Shown in pieces: positions 28,038-36,914 of a stretch of DNA of 64,000 nt. Source of the stretch: an uncultured beta proteobacterium. GTDB taxonomy: Bacteria; Pseudomonadota; Gammaproteobacteria; Burkholderiales; Burkholderiaceae_C. The stretch lies in contig CAIPZV010000084.1 of the NCBI GenBank assembly GCA_903869595.1, positions 18,510 to 82,509 of the forward strand, read 5' to 3'. Position numbers and translations under genes: made by a program. Below the pieces are notes generated by a model. The model searched no databases. It was not told where the DNA came from and worked only from the letters and a program-made list of their open reading frames with translations. Each line of letters starts with the position of its first letter. Within the stretch, counting starts at the first letter, position 1.

Positions 28038-28055
28038 GGCGGCGCTGGCCCCGCC
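28038..28055. terminator. Possible bidirectional terminator hairpin between acyltransferase 2 and engB
   Basis: GGCGG (28038-28042) and CCGCC (28051-28055) can pair with an 8-nt GC-rich loop in the 56-bp spacer between two convergent genes. There is only a short T run after it, so the call is weak. Confidence 0.3.
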
Positions 28056-28093
28056 ACATTTGCCCAGAGCGTTTACACGGGGCAGGGCAGCGT

Positions 28094-28813
28094 TCAAACT
28101 AGGGCCGGTTCAAGCACCATAGGCGCCGCGCCAGCGGGGTGGGCCCAATCCCACAAAAGTGTGGCCACGTCTTCCAAGCCGGTGCGCTTGGTGGCGGAAA
28201 AAAGCCGCACTTCGCCGCCGCCAGCTTGCAGCTTGGTGATCGACAAGACTTTCGCCCCCTCGCTGCGGGTAAGTTTGTCTGCCTTGGTCAGTACCACCAA
28301 AAACTTCAAACCTTCCTCGACCCGAGGGCGGATGACGTCGAGCAGTATTTCGTCCAACTCGGTCATGCCGTGGCGCGGGTCGCACATCAGTACGATGGCT
28401 TGCAGGTTTTTGCGGCTGACCAGGTAATTGGCCATAACCTGTTGCCAGCGGATCTTGTCCTGCTTGGGAACGGCAGCGTAGCCATAGCCGGGCAAATCGG
28501 TCAGCACCGCGTCCATCAGGCCCTGCTTGCCCAGGGCAAACAGGTTGATATGCTGGGTGCGCCCAGGGCGCTTGGACGCAAAAGCCAGTTGTTTTTGCTG
28601 GGTTAAGGTGTTGATACAGGTAGATTTACCCGCATTGGAGCGCCCGACAAAGGCAATTTCCGGGACGTCCAGCTCCGGCAAAAAATGCAATTGGGGGGCG
28701 GTCGTCAAAAAGCGCGCCGTGTGCAGCCAGCCCATTGCTTGCAGTGCCGCGCTTTTCGGCGGGGCGGCGGCTCTGGCCGGCTGGGCGGGCGTGGAAGGGC
28801 TTGGGGTGGTCAT
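28094..28813 (-). CDS. engB: Ribosome biogenesis GTPase YihA/EngB
   Basis: TRAFAC-class GTPase needed for assembly of the large ribosomal subunit. The G-motifs are in order: G1 GRSNAGKST (about residue 56), G2 region RPGRTQHINLF, G3 DLPGYGYA, G4 TKADK, and the C-terminal LFSATKRTGLED. 239 residues, longer than E. coli EngB (210) because of an Ala/Pro-rich N-terminal tail of about 25 residues. Starts at ATG 28811-28813 and is divergent from the cytochrome c4 gene. Confidence 0.96.
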   Translation of the reverse strand: MTTPSPSTPAQPARAAAPPKSAALQAMGWLHTARFLTTAPQLHFLPELDVPEIAFVGRSNAGKSTCINTLTQQKQLAFASKRPGRTQHINLFALGKQGLMDAVLTDLPGYGYAAVPKQDKIRWQQVMANYLVSRKNLQAIVLMCDPRHGMTELDEILLDVIRPRVEEGLKFLVVLTKADKLTRSEGAKVLSITKLQAGGGEVRLFSATKRTGLEDVATLLWDWAHPAGAAPMVLEPALV

Positions 28814-28897
28814 GTGCTTATGGTTGTTATGGCGGGCAGGCCCTGGGCCGCATTGTAGAATGGCGGTGTTTTTGCCCTACAGAAGAGCCCTCGCATC

Positions 28898-29530
28898 ATG
28901 AAGTCGTTTGCCAAATTGTTTCTCGTCGCAGCCATGCTCGCCAGTGCGTTTTGCGCCTCGGCCAACACCGCAGAGCCTGCTAAAGCTGCCCAACCCGATC
29001 TGGCAAAAGGCGAAGCCAGCTATGGCGCAGTCTGCGCAGCCTGCCACGGGGCCGACGGCAATTCGGGTACCCCGACTTTTCCCAAACTAGCCCAGCAGCA
29101 TCCCCAGTATTTAGTCAAGCAGCTGCAAGAATTCAAATCGGGTAAGCGTGCCAACGCCATCATGATGGGTTTTGCCAGCGCCTTGTCTGAAGACGATATG
29201 CGCAATATCTCCTTCTGGCTGGCTAGTAAAGCGGCCAAACCCGGTTTTGCCAAAGACAAAGAAGCCGTGGCCCTGGGGGAACGTATTTACCGCGGCGGCA
29301 TTGCCGATCGCCAAGTGCCCGCTTGTGCCGGTTGCCATAGCCCCAATGGCGCTGGCATCCCCGCGCAATACCCGCGTATTGGCGGTCAGCATGCGGAATA
29401 TGCCGCTTCCCAATTGACGGCCTTGCGCGACGGCGTACGCAAAAACAGCTTGCAAATGAACCAAATTGCCGCCAAGCTCAATGACCGCGAAATCAAAGCC
29501 CTTGCGGACTACGTCGCCGGTCTGCGCTAA
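28898..29530 (+). CDS. Dihaem cytochrome c4-like protein
   Basis: Periplasmic electron carrier with two c-type haem domains. A 22-residue Sec signal peptide (ends FCASANT) precedes two CXXCH sites, CAACH at residues 46-50 and CAGCH at 143-147. Met residues suited as sixth ligands occur in NAIMMGFAS and SLQMNQIA. 210 residues, the usual c4 size; c4 proteins pass electrons to terminal oxidases. It is divergent from engB and followed by msrPQ after a 69-bp gap, possibly as an independent unit. Confidence 0.93.
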   Translation: MKSFAKLFLVAAMLASAFCASANTAEPAKAAQPDLAKGEASYGAVCAACHGADGNSGTPTFPKLAQQHPQYLVKQLQEFKSGKRANAIMMGFASALSEDDMRNISFWLASKAAKPGFAKDKEAVALGERIYRGGIADRQVPACAGCHSPNGAGIPAQYPRIGGQHAEYAASQLTALRDGVRKNSLQMNQIAAKLNDREIKALADYVAGLR

Positions 29531-29599
29531 ATCCGCCTCCTCCGGCGCGTACCTTCCACAGGGTGCTTGTAAGGGCATGATTTTTTGCCTGGAGCCCCT

Positions 29600-30574
29600 G
29601 TGAATCCTCGAAGTTCAGACATCACACCCCGCGCCTTGCTAGAAGGCCGCCGTAGCGCGCTGCGGCGCATGCTCTCGGGTACCGGCGCCCTTGCCATGGG
29701 CAGCCTGCCTTCCTTGGGTTCTGCGCAAGTGCTTGCGCCTACGCAAAAGCCCGGCAAATTGGCAGCCTTGCCCGCTAAACCCAGTGCTCTGGCCGGTGCG
29801 CAGGCCATGGACAAGCAGACGGCTTACAAAGACGCGTCCGGCTACAACAATTTTTACGAATTCGGTACTGACAAATCCGACCCCGCCGCCAATGCCCACA
29901 ACCTGAAAACCACGCCCTGGACGGTGGACATAGAGGGCCTGGTCAAAAAACCCGGGCGCTGGGCATTGGAAGATTTGCTGGCTTTGAGCCCCATGGAAGA
30001 GCGGATTTACCGCCTGCGCTGTGTCGAAGGCTGGTCTATGGTCATCCCTTGGGTAGGCTACTCGCTGGCCGACTTGATCAAGCGGGTGGAACCATTGGGC
30101 AGTGCCAAATATGTAGAGTTTGTGACCCTGGCCGATCCCAAAACCATGCCTTTTGTGGGTAGCCGCGTGCTGGACTGGCCTTATGCCGAAGGCTTGCGCA
30201 TGGACGAGGCCCTGCATCCTCTGACGCTGCTGGCTTTTGGCATGTATGGGGAAGTACTGCCCAACCAGAACGGCGCACCGCTGCGCCTGGTGGTGCCTTG
30301 GAAATACGGCTTTAAAAGCGCGAAGAGCATTGTCAAAATCCGCTTTAGCGAGCGCCAGCCGGCGACTGCCTGGAACAAGGCGGCGCCGCAGGAGTATGGA
30401 TTTTTCTCCAACGTGAACCCCGATGTGGACCATCCGCGCTGGAGCCAGGCCTCCGAGCGCAGGCTGGGTGAAGACGGCGTGTTCGGCAAAAAGCGCAAGA
30501 CCTTGATGTTCAACGGCTACGAGGCGCAGGTCGGCCAGCTCTACGCCGGCATGGATCTGAAAAAGTTCTACTGA
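29600..30574 (+). CDS. msrP: Periplasmic methionine sulfoxide reductase catalytic subunit MsrP
   Basis: Molybdopterin enzyme (YedY family) that repairs oxidised methionines in periplasmic proteins, receiving electrons from MsrQ. The start is placed at GTG 29600 because GGAG lies 5 nt upstream; a TTG five codons earlier is also in frame. 324 residues. A Tat-type signal ([18 protein letters not shown]) is present at about 18-35, consistent with export of a folded cofactor protein. The molybdenum-ligand Cys is C141 in [16 protein letters not shown]. Ends 6 nt before msrQ. Confidence 0.96.
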   Translation: MNPRSSDITPRALLEGRRSALRRMLSGTGALAMGSLPSLGSAQVLAPTQKPGKLAALPAKPSALAGAQAMDKQTAYKDASGYNNFYEFGTDKSDPAANAHNLKTTPWTVDIEGLVKKPGRWALEDLLALSPMEERIYRLRCVEGWSMVIPWVGYSLADLIKRVEPLGSAKYVEFVTLADPKTMPFVGSRVLDWPYAEGLRMDEALHPLTLLAFGMYGEVLPNQNGAPLRLVVPWKYGFKSAKSIVKIRFSERQPATAWNKAAPQEYGFFSNVNPDVDHPRWSQASERRLGEDGVFGKKRKTLMFNGYEAQVGQLYAGMDLKKFY

Positions 30575-30580
30575 ACGCCG

Positions 30581-31219
30581 GTGTTGCTCGCCCTGATGCA
30601 GCGCGCCTTGGCTTCGCGCTTGGCCAAGCCCTTTATTTTTTTGATGGCCTTAGCGCCGCTGGGCTACTTGTTGGCTGCCCTGCTGACCGACGCGCTGGGC
30701 GCCAACCCCGCAGAAGCCCTTTTGCGCGGCACCGGCCTGTGGACGCTGCGCATGCTTTGCGTGCTCTTGCTGGTGAGTCCATTGCGCGAAGCTATGGGCT
30801 GGACCGCGTTGGCGCGGTTGCGACGCATGCTGGGCCTGTTTGTATTTTTTTATGCAGTAGTCCATGTTGTCGCCTATGTCTGGCTGGACCAGAGCGGGCA
30901 GTGGGAGGACATCTTGCTAGATATTCCTAAACGCCCATTTATTTGGGTGGGCCTGCTGGCTTGGATGCTCTTGCTGCCCTTAGCGCTAACGTCTTTCAAC
31001 GTGGCCATCCGCTGGCTAGGTGCAGCGCGCTGGCGCAGGCTGCACCAAGCGGTGTACCTGGTCGCTCTGCTGGCCATTTTGCATTTTTTCTGGATGCGCG
31101 CGGGCAAGCGCAACTTCGACCAAGTAGCGCTTTACGCTGTCATCATCGGCGCTTTGCTGGCCTGGCGTTTACGTCGGTTTTTTAATCGGAGAGGTGCTCA
31201 CCCCGGAACAAGTCGCTAA
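30581..31219 (+). CDS. msrQ: Haem-binding membrane subunit MsrQ
   Basis: Integral b-type haem protein (YedZ family) that passes quinol-derived electrons to MsrP. 212 residues, about six membrane segments, with candidate haem-ligand histidines in FYAVVHVVAY, RRLHQAVYL and LLAILHFFW. The GTG start (30581) is 6 nt after the msrP stop, so they form an operon. Its last 38 bp overlap the 3' end of lysA, which is encoded on the opposite strand. Confidence 0.94.
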   Translation: MLLALMQRALASRLAKPFIFLMALAPLGYLLAALLTDALGANPAEALLRGTGLWTLRMLCVLLLVSPLREAMGWTALARLRRMLGLFVFFYAVVHVVAYVWLDQSGQWEDILLDIPKRPFIWVGLLAWMLLLPLALTSFNVAIRWLGAARWRRLHQAVYLVALLAILHFFWMRAGKRNFDQVALYAVIIGALLAWRLRRFFNRRGAHPGTSR

Positions 31220-32462
31220 TCGCTTCCCGCTGGCGTATGACTATGGCCTTGTTGCCGTCCACCAAGACCTCGGCGGCGCGGCCCCGGGTGTTGTAGTTGC
31301 TGGCCATGCTCATGCAATAGGCCCCAGCCGACATCACCGCCAGCCGCTCGCCAGGCTGCACCATAAGTGCGCGGTCCCGGCCAATCCAATCGCCGCTTTC
31401 GCACACCGGGCCGACCACGTCATACACCGTGGCTTCGTCTGCGGACTTGGTTGGCTGTAGCGGAACAATCGCATGGTAGGCCTGGTACATGGCGGGGCGC
31501 GGCAAGTCGTTCATCGCGGCGTCCACGATGCAGAAGTTTTTTTGCTCGCCGGGCTTGAGGTACAAAACCTCGGTGAGGCACACCCCGGCATTACCCACTA
31601 GAGAGCGACCCGGTTCGATCATCAAGGTGTGCTCGCCCAAGCCGCGCGCATCTATTTTTTGGAGCAATTTGGCCCAGAGCGCATCGGCGGCCGGTGGCAC
31701 CTCGTCTTGGTATTGAATGCCCAAGCCGCCACCGAAATCAATATGCTCCAATGCAATACCCGCCGCTTCAATCGCTTGCACCAAATCGAGCATACGATCT
31801 AGCGCATCCAGGTAAGGCGCCTCTTCGGTGATTTGCGAGCCAATATGGCAGTCAATGCCCACGATGCGCAAGCCCGGTAGCGTGGCCGCGTGCTGGTAGG
31901 TTGCCAAGGTGCGCTCATGCGCGATGCCAAATTTATTGCCTTTGAGTCCGGTGGAAATATAGGGGTGGGTTTTGGGGTCCACATTGGGGTTGACGCGGAT
32001 GCTGATAGGTGCGCGCAAGCCCATAGCAACCGCGACCGCGTTCAGAACGCCGATCTCCGCTTCGCTTTCCACATTAAAGCAGCCAATGCCCGCTGCCAGC
32101 GCATCGCGCATTTCATCGCGCGTTTTACCCACGCCGGAAAAAATTACCTTGGCCATGTCGCCACCGGCTGCGCGCACCCGCGCTAACTCGCCGCCAGACA
32201 CAATGTCAAAGCCACAACCAGCGCGCGCAAACACTTGCAGCACGCCCAACGACGAATTGGCCTTCATGGCATAGCAAATCTGCGCTTTGCGGCCTGCAAA
32301 CCCGGCTTGGTAAGCGGCCAGCGCGCCCACCATAGAAGCCTTGGAATAGACATATAAAGGCGTGCCGTGTTCTTGGGCCAACGCGCTGAGGGCTAGGGCC
32401 TCCACCATCAGGCCTGTGTCGCCATAGTGGAAATAGGGTGCTCCGGGCAAGGTATTGTTCAT
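31182..32462 (-). CDS. lysA: Diaminopimelate decarboxylase
   Basis: PLP enzyme that decarboxylates meso-diaminopimelate to L-lysine, the last lysine step; it competes for the same DAP pool used by MurE. 426 residues of the group IV decarboxylase fold. The PLP lysine is in ICYAMKAN (about residue 63), followed by GGGLGIQY, EPGRSLVGNAG and the C-terminal CESGDWIGRDR with the active-site Cys, then GAYCMSMASNYN. ATG 32460-32462 overlaps the lptM stop. The 3' end overlaps convergent msrQ by 38 bp. Confidence 0.97.
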   Translation of the reverse strand: MNNTLPGAPYFHYGDTGLMVEALALSALAQEHGTPLYVYSKASMVGALAAYQAGFAGRKAQICYAMKANSSLGVLQVFARAGCGFDIVSGGELARVRAAGGDMAKVIFSGVGKTRDEMRDALAAGIGCFNVESEAEIGVLNAVAVAMGLRAPISIRVNPNVDPKTHPYISTGLKGNKFGIAHERTLATYQHAATLPGLRIVGIDCHIGSQITEEAPYLDALDRMLDLVQAIEAAGIALEHIDFGGGLGIQYQDEVPPAADALWAKLLQKIDARGLGEHTLMIEPGRSLVGNAGVCLTEVLYLKPGEQKNFCIVDAAMNDLPRPAMYQAYHAIVPLQPTKSADEATVYDVVGPVCESGDWIGRDRALMVQPGERLAVMSAGAYCMSMASNYNTRGRAAEVLVDGNKAIVIRQREAISDLFRGEHLSD

Positions 32463-32644
32463 GCTGCGCGGCAGCTAGGCTGCCGATCCGTTATGGTGTG
32501 GCTTGTAGGCGCTTGGCACGGGCTGGCGATAAGCGCCGCTTTAGGCGGCAGATACAGCGGCCCTTTTTGTCCGCAGGCGCTCAGTAGCAGAGCGGCGGCC
32601 AAGCCCAGGCACATGTTGCCTGCTGATTTTTTTGTTTTTGACAT
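32459..32644 (-). CDS. lptM: LPS-assembly lipoprotein LptM (YifL family)
   Basis: Very small lipoprotein that in E. coli helps LptD/LptE assembly. 61 residues: a short basic start (MSKTKKSAG), a hydrophobic stretch and the lipobox LLSAC at about residues 20-24, then the family hallmark [12 protein letters not shown]. The start is ATG 32642-32644. The stop overlaps the lysA ATG, the usual lptM-lysA arrangement. Only 12 bp separate this start from that of the divergent cyaY. Confidence 0.9.
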   Translation of the reverse strand: MSKTKKSAGNMCLGLAAALLLSACGQKGPLYLPPKAALIASPCQAPTSHTITDRQPSCRAA

Positions 32645-32656
32645 GGTGAAATTGTA

Positions 32657-32986
32657 ATGACCGACCCCGAGTTCATGGATCTGGCCGAATCCCTCTTGCG
32701 CAGCGTGGAGCGCGTTTGCGATGCGATCAACGATGCGGGCAGCGCCGATATTGATAACCAGCGCGTAGGCGCCATGGTGACTTTGGTGTTTGCCAACCGC
32801 AGCCAGATCATTATCAATCTGCAAAAACCCTTGCACGAAGTCTGGATGGCTTCGCGCTCGGGTGGCTACCATTTTTCCTGGCGCGATGGCGTATGGCAGG
32901 ACACCAAAGGACAAGGCGATTTTTTTACGCTGCTGGGCAAGGATGCCAGCGCGCAGGCGGGTGTACCACTAGCGTTTGCGGCTTGA
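32657..32986 (+). CDS. cyaY: Iron-sulfur cluster assembly protein CyaY (frataxin)
   Basis: Bacterial frataxin, which binds iron and tunes the IscS/IscU assembly machine in the cytoplasm. 109 residues with an acidic first helix ([18 protein letters not shown]), the [17 protein letters not shown] strand region and [11 protein letters not shown] with W/H residues typical of the family. Starts at ATG 32657, 12 bp from the divergent lptM start; no strong Shine-Dalgarno is seen. Normal length. Confidence 0.95.
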   Translation: MTDPEFMDLAESLLRSVERVCDAINDAGSADIDNQRVGAMVTLVFANRSQIIINLQKPLHEVWMASRSGGYHFSWRDGVWQDTKGQGDFFTLLGKDASAQAGVPLAFAA

Positions 32987-33107
32987 CGCGGTGACGTGCG
33001 CATGCGGCGCAGCGCAGTCGTCGGCAACACGGTTTTAATGGGGTCTACAAAAGCCCCCATGGCGCAATGCAATGCTTCACATGGTTCACCGCCGCGCGGT
33101 GGTCTGT

Positions 33108-33190
33108 ACGTGCTTGGTTCGCAAGCAACCATGGATTGCTTCGCTGCGCTCGATGACGGGTTTGGACTTAAGCAGTGCTTCCTTAAGGGC
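33108..33190. repeat. Single-arm copy of the REP-like repeat
   Basis: The core at 33131-33159 (ATGGATTGCTTCGCTGCG, then CTCGATGACGG) matches the right arm at 19308-19338 apart from a 2-nt deletion. Similarity continues both ways: TTCGCAAGC before the core and GCAGNGCTTCC after it are shared. It lies in the 212-bp spacer between the convergent 3' ends of cyaY and the PBP1a gene, which has no other feature I can support. Confidence 0.7.
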
Positions 33191-33198
33191 TGGCATCC

Positions 33199-35601
33199 TT
33201 AATTTCTAAATAAATCCAAAATACTGCGCTGCTCTTCGGATTGCGTCATGGGCCGAGATGCGCCGGTAGCCGGGGTGGCAGCAGGGGCCTTGTCACCCAC
33301 GCCCACAGCGCCTATGCCCGTGCCCTTGGAAAACTCTTCGTAATACCACTCACCGTTCACGCGTACGATGCCTTCGGGGGGCTCGTACTCCATGATGGAC
33401 ACGTTTTTCAGAGCGGTCTCCATAAAGCTGATCCAGACCGGCAGGCTCAGGCCACCACCGGTTTCTTTATCACCCAACTTGCGCGGTGTGTCGTAGCCAA
33501 TCCAGGTCACTGCGGTCAGCGTCTGGTGGTAACCGGCAAACCAGGCATCCATGGAGTCGTTGGTGGTGCCGGTTTTGCCGTAAATATCCGGCCGCTTGAG
33601 CGTAGCCTGCGCCTTGGCAGCGGTGCCCGAGCGAGTGACCTCTTGCAACAGACTGGTCATCAGGAAGGCATTACGCGGCTCGATGGCGACATTGGCTTCA
33701 CCGAGCACCGGCTTGGCGGTTTCCAGTAATATTTTTCCGCGCTGTTCACTGACACGGGAAATAAGCCAGGGGCTGACGCGGTAGCCGCCGTTGGCAAACA
33801 CCGAGTAGCCGGTTGCCAGTTGCATCGGCGTGACCGAACCCGCGCCCAGCGCCATGGTGAGGTAGGGCGGATGCTTCTCCGCGTCAAACCCAAAGCGGCT
33901 GATCCACTCCTGTGCATAGTGCGTGCCAATGGATTGCAAAATTTGGATGGAGATCATGTTCTTGGACTTGGCCAGCGCTTTGCGCAGTGGCATCGGACCT
34001 TCGAAGGTACCGTCGTAGTTTTTGGGCTCCCAAGGCTGACCGCCGGTAGTGCCGGCGTCAAAAAACAAGGGCATGTCGTTGATCACCGTGCTGGGCGTAA
34101 AGCCTTTTTCCAAAGCCGCCGAATAAATGAAGGGCTTGAAGCTCGAACCCGGTTGGCGCCAGGCCTGGGTCACGTGATTGAACTTGTTTTTCCCGTAATC
34201 AAAGCCACCCACAAGCGCCTTAATCGCGCCGTCGCGCGGATCCATCGCAAAAAATGCGCCTTCCACTTCGGGCAATTGCGTGATCTCCCAGCTGCCTTTG
34301 AATGACTTGGACACGCGAATGATGGCGCCCGAACGTATCTTGATATTGGGCGCCGCCTTGTCCGACAGGCCCGATTGGGCCGGCTTCAATCCCTCGCCAG
34401 TTATTTCCACCACCTCGCCGGCCTGCCTTTGGGCCAGGACGCGCTTATTGTCGGCTTGCAACACCACCGCCGCCAGCACATCCCCGTTGTCCGGATGCTC
34501 GTCCAAGGCTTCGTCAATCGCGTCTTCTAGTTCCTGGGCGTCGCTGGGCAGGGTAATGAACTTTTCCGGGCCGCGATACACCTGGCGCCGCTCAAAGTCC
34601 ATGATGCCCCGGCGCAGTGCTTTATAAGCGGCTTCCTGCTGGGCGCTGTTGACCGTGGTGATCACATCTAGGCCGCGTGTGTAGGTTTCGTCGCCATATT
34701 GCTCGTACATCAGCAGGCGCACCATCTCGGCCAGGTATTCCGCATGCACCTGCGGGCGCGTGGCAGCGGTTTGAACCCGCAGAACTTCAGCCTTGGCGGC
34801 TGCGGCTTCATCGGCCGTAATAAAACCGTTGTCCAGCATGCGCTCAATAATGTATTGCTGGCGGATGCGTGCCCGGCGCGGATTCTTAATCGGGTTGTAA
34901 GCCGACGGTGCTTTAGGCAAGCCCGCCAGCATTGCAGCTTCGGCAATACTGATATTTTTCAGTGGCTTGCCAAAATACGTTTCGCACGCAGCGGCAAAGC
35001 CATAGGCCCGGTTCCCCAGATAGATCTGGTTCATATAAATTTCTAGAATCTGGTCTTTGCTGAGATTGTGCTCAAGCTTAAAGGTCAGCAATATCTCGTA
35101 GATTTTTCGAGTGAAGGTTTTTTCGGACGACAAGTACACATTGCGCGCCACCTGCATGGTGATCGTCGATGCCCCCTGGCTCTTAGAGCGCCCCACATTG
35201 GCTGCTGCGGCGCGCACCATTCCAACATAGTCAATGCCGCCGTGCTGAAAAAACCGCGCATCCTCGATTGCCAAGATGGCATTTTTCATGACCAAGGGGA
35301 TCTCATTAATCGGCGTAAGCGTGCGGTGCTCCTCGCCGAATTCCCCGATTAAATCCCCTTCAGATGAATACACCCGCAAAGGCAACTTGGGGTGGTAATC
35401 CTCCAAGTCCGAAATGTCCGGCAAATTAGGGTAGGCCAGCGCCATCACGATAGCCACTAAGAAAACAATAGAGACCAAACCGGCGGCAGCGAGTCCGACC
35501 AGTGACAAGGCGATATAGCCCATCCATCCCCAAATCGTACGCGTTAGGGCCGACTTAGGTGCGACAGGCTTTTCGGGGGCAGATGGAGGCAGTTCGGCCA
35601 T
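33199..35601 (-). CDS. mrcA: Class A penicillin-binding protein 1a
   Basis: Bifunctional enzyme that polymerises glycan strands and cross-links them during cell elongation. N-terminal membrane anchor at about residues 28-52; GT51 domain with EDARFFQHGGIDYVG and QGASTITMQVARNVYL; an OB-like inserted domain (about 300-400); then the transpeptidase with SSFKPF (SxxK), AKSKNMIS (SxN) and YGKTGTTNDS (KTG). ATG 35599-35601 gives 800 aa; a GTG three codons upstream is possible. All catalytic motifs are intact. Divergent from pilM, an arrangement shared by many beta- and gammaproteobacteria. Confidence 0.96.
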   Translation of the reverse strand: MAELPPSAPEKPVAPKSALTRTIWGWMGYIALSLVGLAAAGLVSIVFLVAIVMALAYPNLPDISDLEDYHPKLPLRVYSSEGDLIGEFGEEHRTLTPINEIPLVMKNAILAIEDARFFQHGGIDYVGMVRAAAANVGRSKSQGASTITMQVARNVYLSSEKTFTRKIYEILLTFKLEHNLSKDQILEIYMNQIYLGNRAYGFAAACETYFGKPLKNISIAEAAMLAGLPKAPSAYNPIKNPRRARIRQQYIIERMLDNGFITADEAAAAKAEVLRVQTAATRPQVHAEYLAEMVRLLMYEQYGDETYTRGLDVITTVNSAQQEAAYKALRRGIMDFERRQVYRGPEKFITLPSDAQELEDAIDEALDEHPDNGDVLAAVVLQADNKRVLAQRQAGEVVEITGEGLKPAQSGLSDKAAPNIKIRSGAIIRVSKSFKGSWEITQLPEVEGAFFAMDPRDGAIKALVGGFDYGKNKFNHVTQAWRQPGSSFKPFIYSAALEKGFTPSTVINDMPLFFDAGTTGGQPWEPKNYDGTFEGPMPLRKALAKSKNMISIQILQSIGTHYAQEWISRFGFDAEKHPPYLTMALGAGSVTPMQLATGYSVFANGGYRVSPWLISRVSEQRGKILLETAKPVLGEANVAIEPRNAFLMTSLLQEVTRSGTAAKAQATLKRPDIYGKTGTTNDSMDAWFAGYHQTLTAVTWIGYDTPRKLGDKETGGGLSLPVWISFMETALKNVSIMEYEPPEGIVRVNGEWYYEEFSKGTGIGAVGVGDKAPAATPATGASRPMTQSEEQRSILDLFRN

Positions 35602-35767
35602 GGGTACCACAGTTTATAGAGGAAAAGCGCAAGCAAGCGATGAGCCCCAAGGCGGTGAAATGGTCAATTTCTCTCAATGCGCCAGGGTACTTGCCATGCA
35701 GAGGGCGGTTTCCCCTAATGGTAGCGCAGGTGCATGGGTAATAAGTTCTAAAGAAGTTTGAAATCTC

Positions 35768-35773
35768 TATAAT
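35768..35773 (+). promoter_or_regulatory. Candidate -10 element of the pilMNOPQ promoter
   Basis: A perfect TATAAT sits in an AT-rich 236-bp spacer between the divergent PBP1a and pilM genes, 64 bp before the pilM start. The hexamer 16 nt upstream (TTCTAA, 35746-35751) is a poor -35, so an activator or an extended element may be needed. Position and composition are the only support. Confidence 0.45.
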
Positions 35774-35837
35774 TTTGATGTTACTATTGGCAATCGTTAA
35801 ATAAAATACCAAAGAAAATTAAGTTAATTAGGTGTAA

Positions 35838-36914
35838 ATGATGGATCTGAAGTCACTCTTTAGCCGACGGCAGGAAGCGATTATCGGGATGGACATCAGC
35901 TCGTGGGGCATCAAAGTTGTCGGGCTAAGTGGATCCATGCAGCAACCTGCCTTGGAGTTTCTTGCTAGTTCCAGAGTGCCAAGCGGCCACATTGTTGACG
36001 GCAATGTAGTCAAGATTAACGAGGTGGCCGATGAACTTCGTTCCGTGCTCCGAAACAATCGGATTAAGGCACAAAGAGTCGCCTTGGCCTTGCCTTCGTC
36101 CGCCGTGATGACTAAAAAAATCATGGTGGATACAGATTTGAGCCCCAAAGATTTGGAGGCTCAGGTTGAGGAAGAGGCACGCCAATACATTCCCTTCCCA
36201 TTGGAAGAGGTCAGCCTAGATTTTTGCAAAGTAGGTGCCAACCCACAGCGACCGGAGATGACCGATGTCATGATAGCCGCAGCGCGACGTGACCGAGTAC
36301 AAAATCTTCAGGAGCTTGTTGAACTTGCAGGCTTAGAGGCCAGTGTGGTTGAAGTGCAGTCCTATGCTTTGCGCTTGGCGACCAAGCGCTTGGCTGACAT
36401 CCATTTGCCTGGGCAGGAAAGCGCTGTAGTTCTTCTACTAAAAGTGGGTGCAGGACGTACTCTGATGCAAGTTTCGGTCGGCGGTGCCATTGTTTATGAA
36501 CGCGACCAGTCCGTTGGCGGTGACCAGTTGACGCAAAGAATTGCCGCGCACTACAGTTTGTCCAACGAAGTGGCTGAAGCAAAAAAAGTCTCGGGTGCCT
36601 TGCCCAAAGATTTTGAGTCCTCGGTACTTGCGCCCTATGTTTCCACTACCGTACAGGTACTGGAGCGCGGCATGCAATTTATCTACAACAGCACGCCTTA
36701 CACCAAAGTTAATCAAATTTTTTTAACTGGCGGTGGTGCAATGGCACCCGGCTTAGCCGCAGCTATATCAACGGCACTTCAATCTCCCTGCATCTTGATT
36801 AACCCATTTGAAGGTATGAATTTGGCGCCGCAAGTACGGAATAACCCGCGCCTACAAGATGCGCCGCTTTTCATCGGCGCATGTGGCTTGGCATTGCGGA
36901 GGTTCGGTCTGTGA
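35838..36914 (+). CDS. pilM: Type IV pilus assembly protein PilM
   Basis: Cytoplasmic actin-like ATPase-fold protein that binds the N-terminus of PilN and ties the pilus inner-membrane complex together. 358 residues with IGMDISSWGIKVVGL near the start, a phosphate-loop-like GAGRTLMQVSVGG, and FLTGGGAMAPGLAAAIS. Two adjacent ATGs (35838, 35841) are candidate starts; AGGTG is better spaced for the second. First gene of pilMNOPQ; its stop overlaps the pilN GTG. Confidence 0.95.
   Translation: MMDLKSLFSRRQEAIIGMDISSWGIKVVGLSGSMQQPALEFLASSRVPSGHIVDGNVVKINEVADELRSVLRNNRIKAQRVALALPSSAVMTKKIMVDTDLSPKDLEAQVEEEARQYIPFPLEEVSLDFCKVGANPQRPEMTDVMIAAARRDRVQNLQELVELAGLEASVVEVQSYALRLATKRLADIHLPGQESAVVLLLKVGAGRTLMQVSVGGAIVYERDQSVGGDQLTQRIAAHYSLSNEVAEAKKVSGALPKDFESSVLAPYVSTTVQVLERGMQFIYNSTPYTKVNQIFLTGGGAMAPGLAAAISTALQSPCILINPFEGMNLAPQVRNNPRLQDAPLFIGACGLALRRFGL

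Noticed and set aside
35690..35740. tRNA-like look of the GC-rich patch between PBP1a and pilM genes
   Set aside because: No acceptor stem, T-loop or anticodon arrangement could be drawn.
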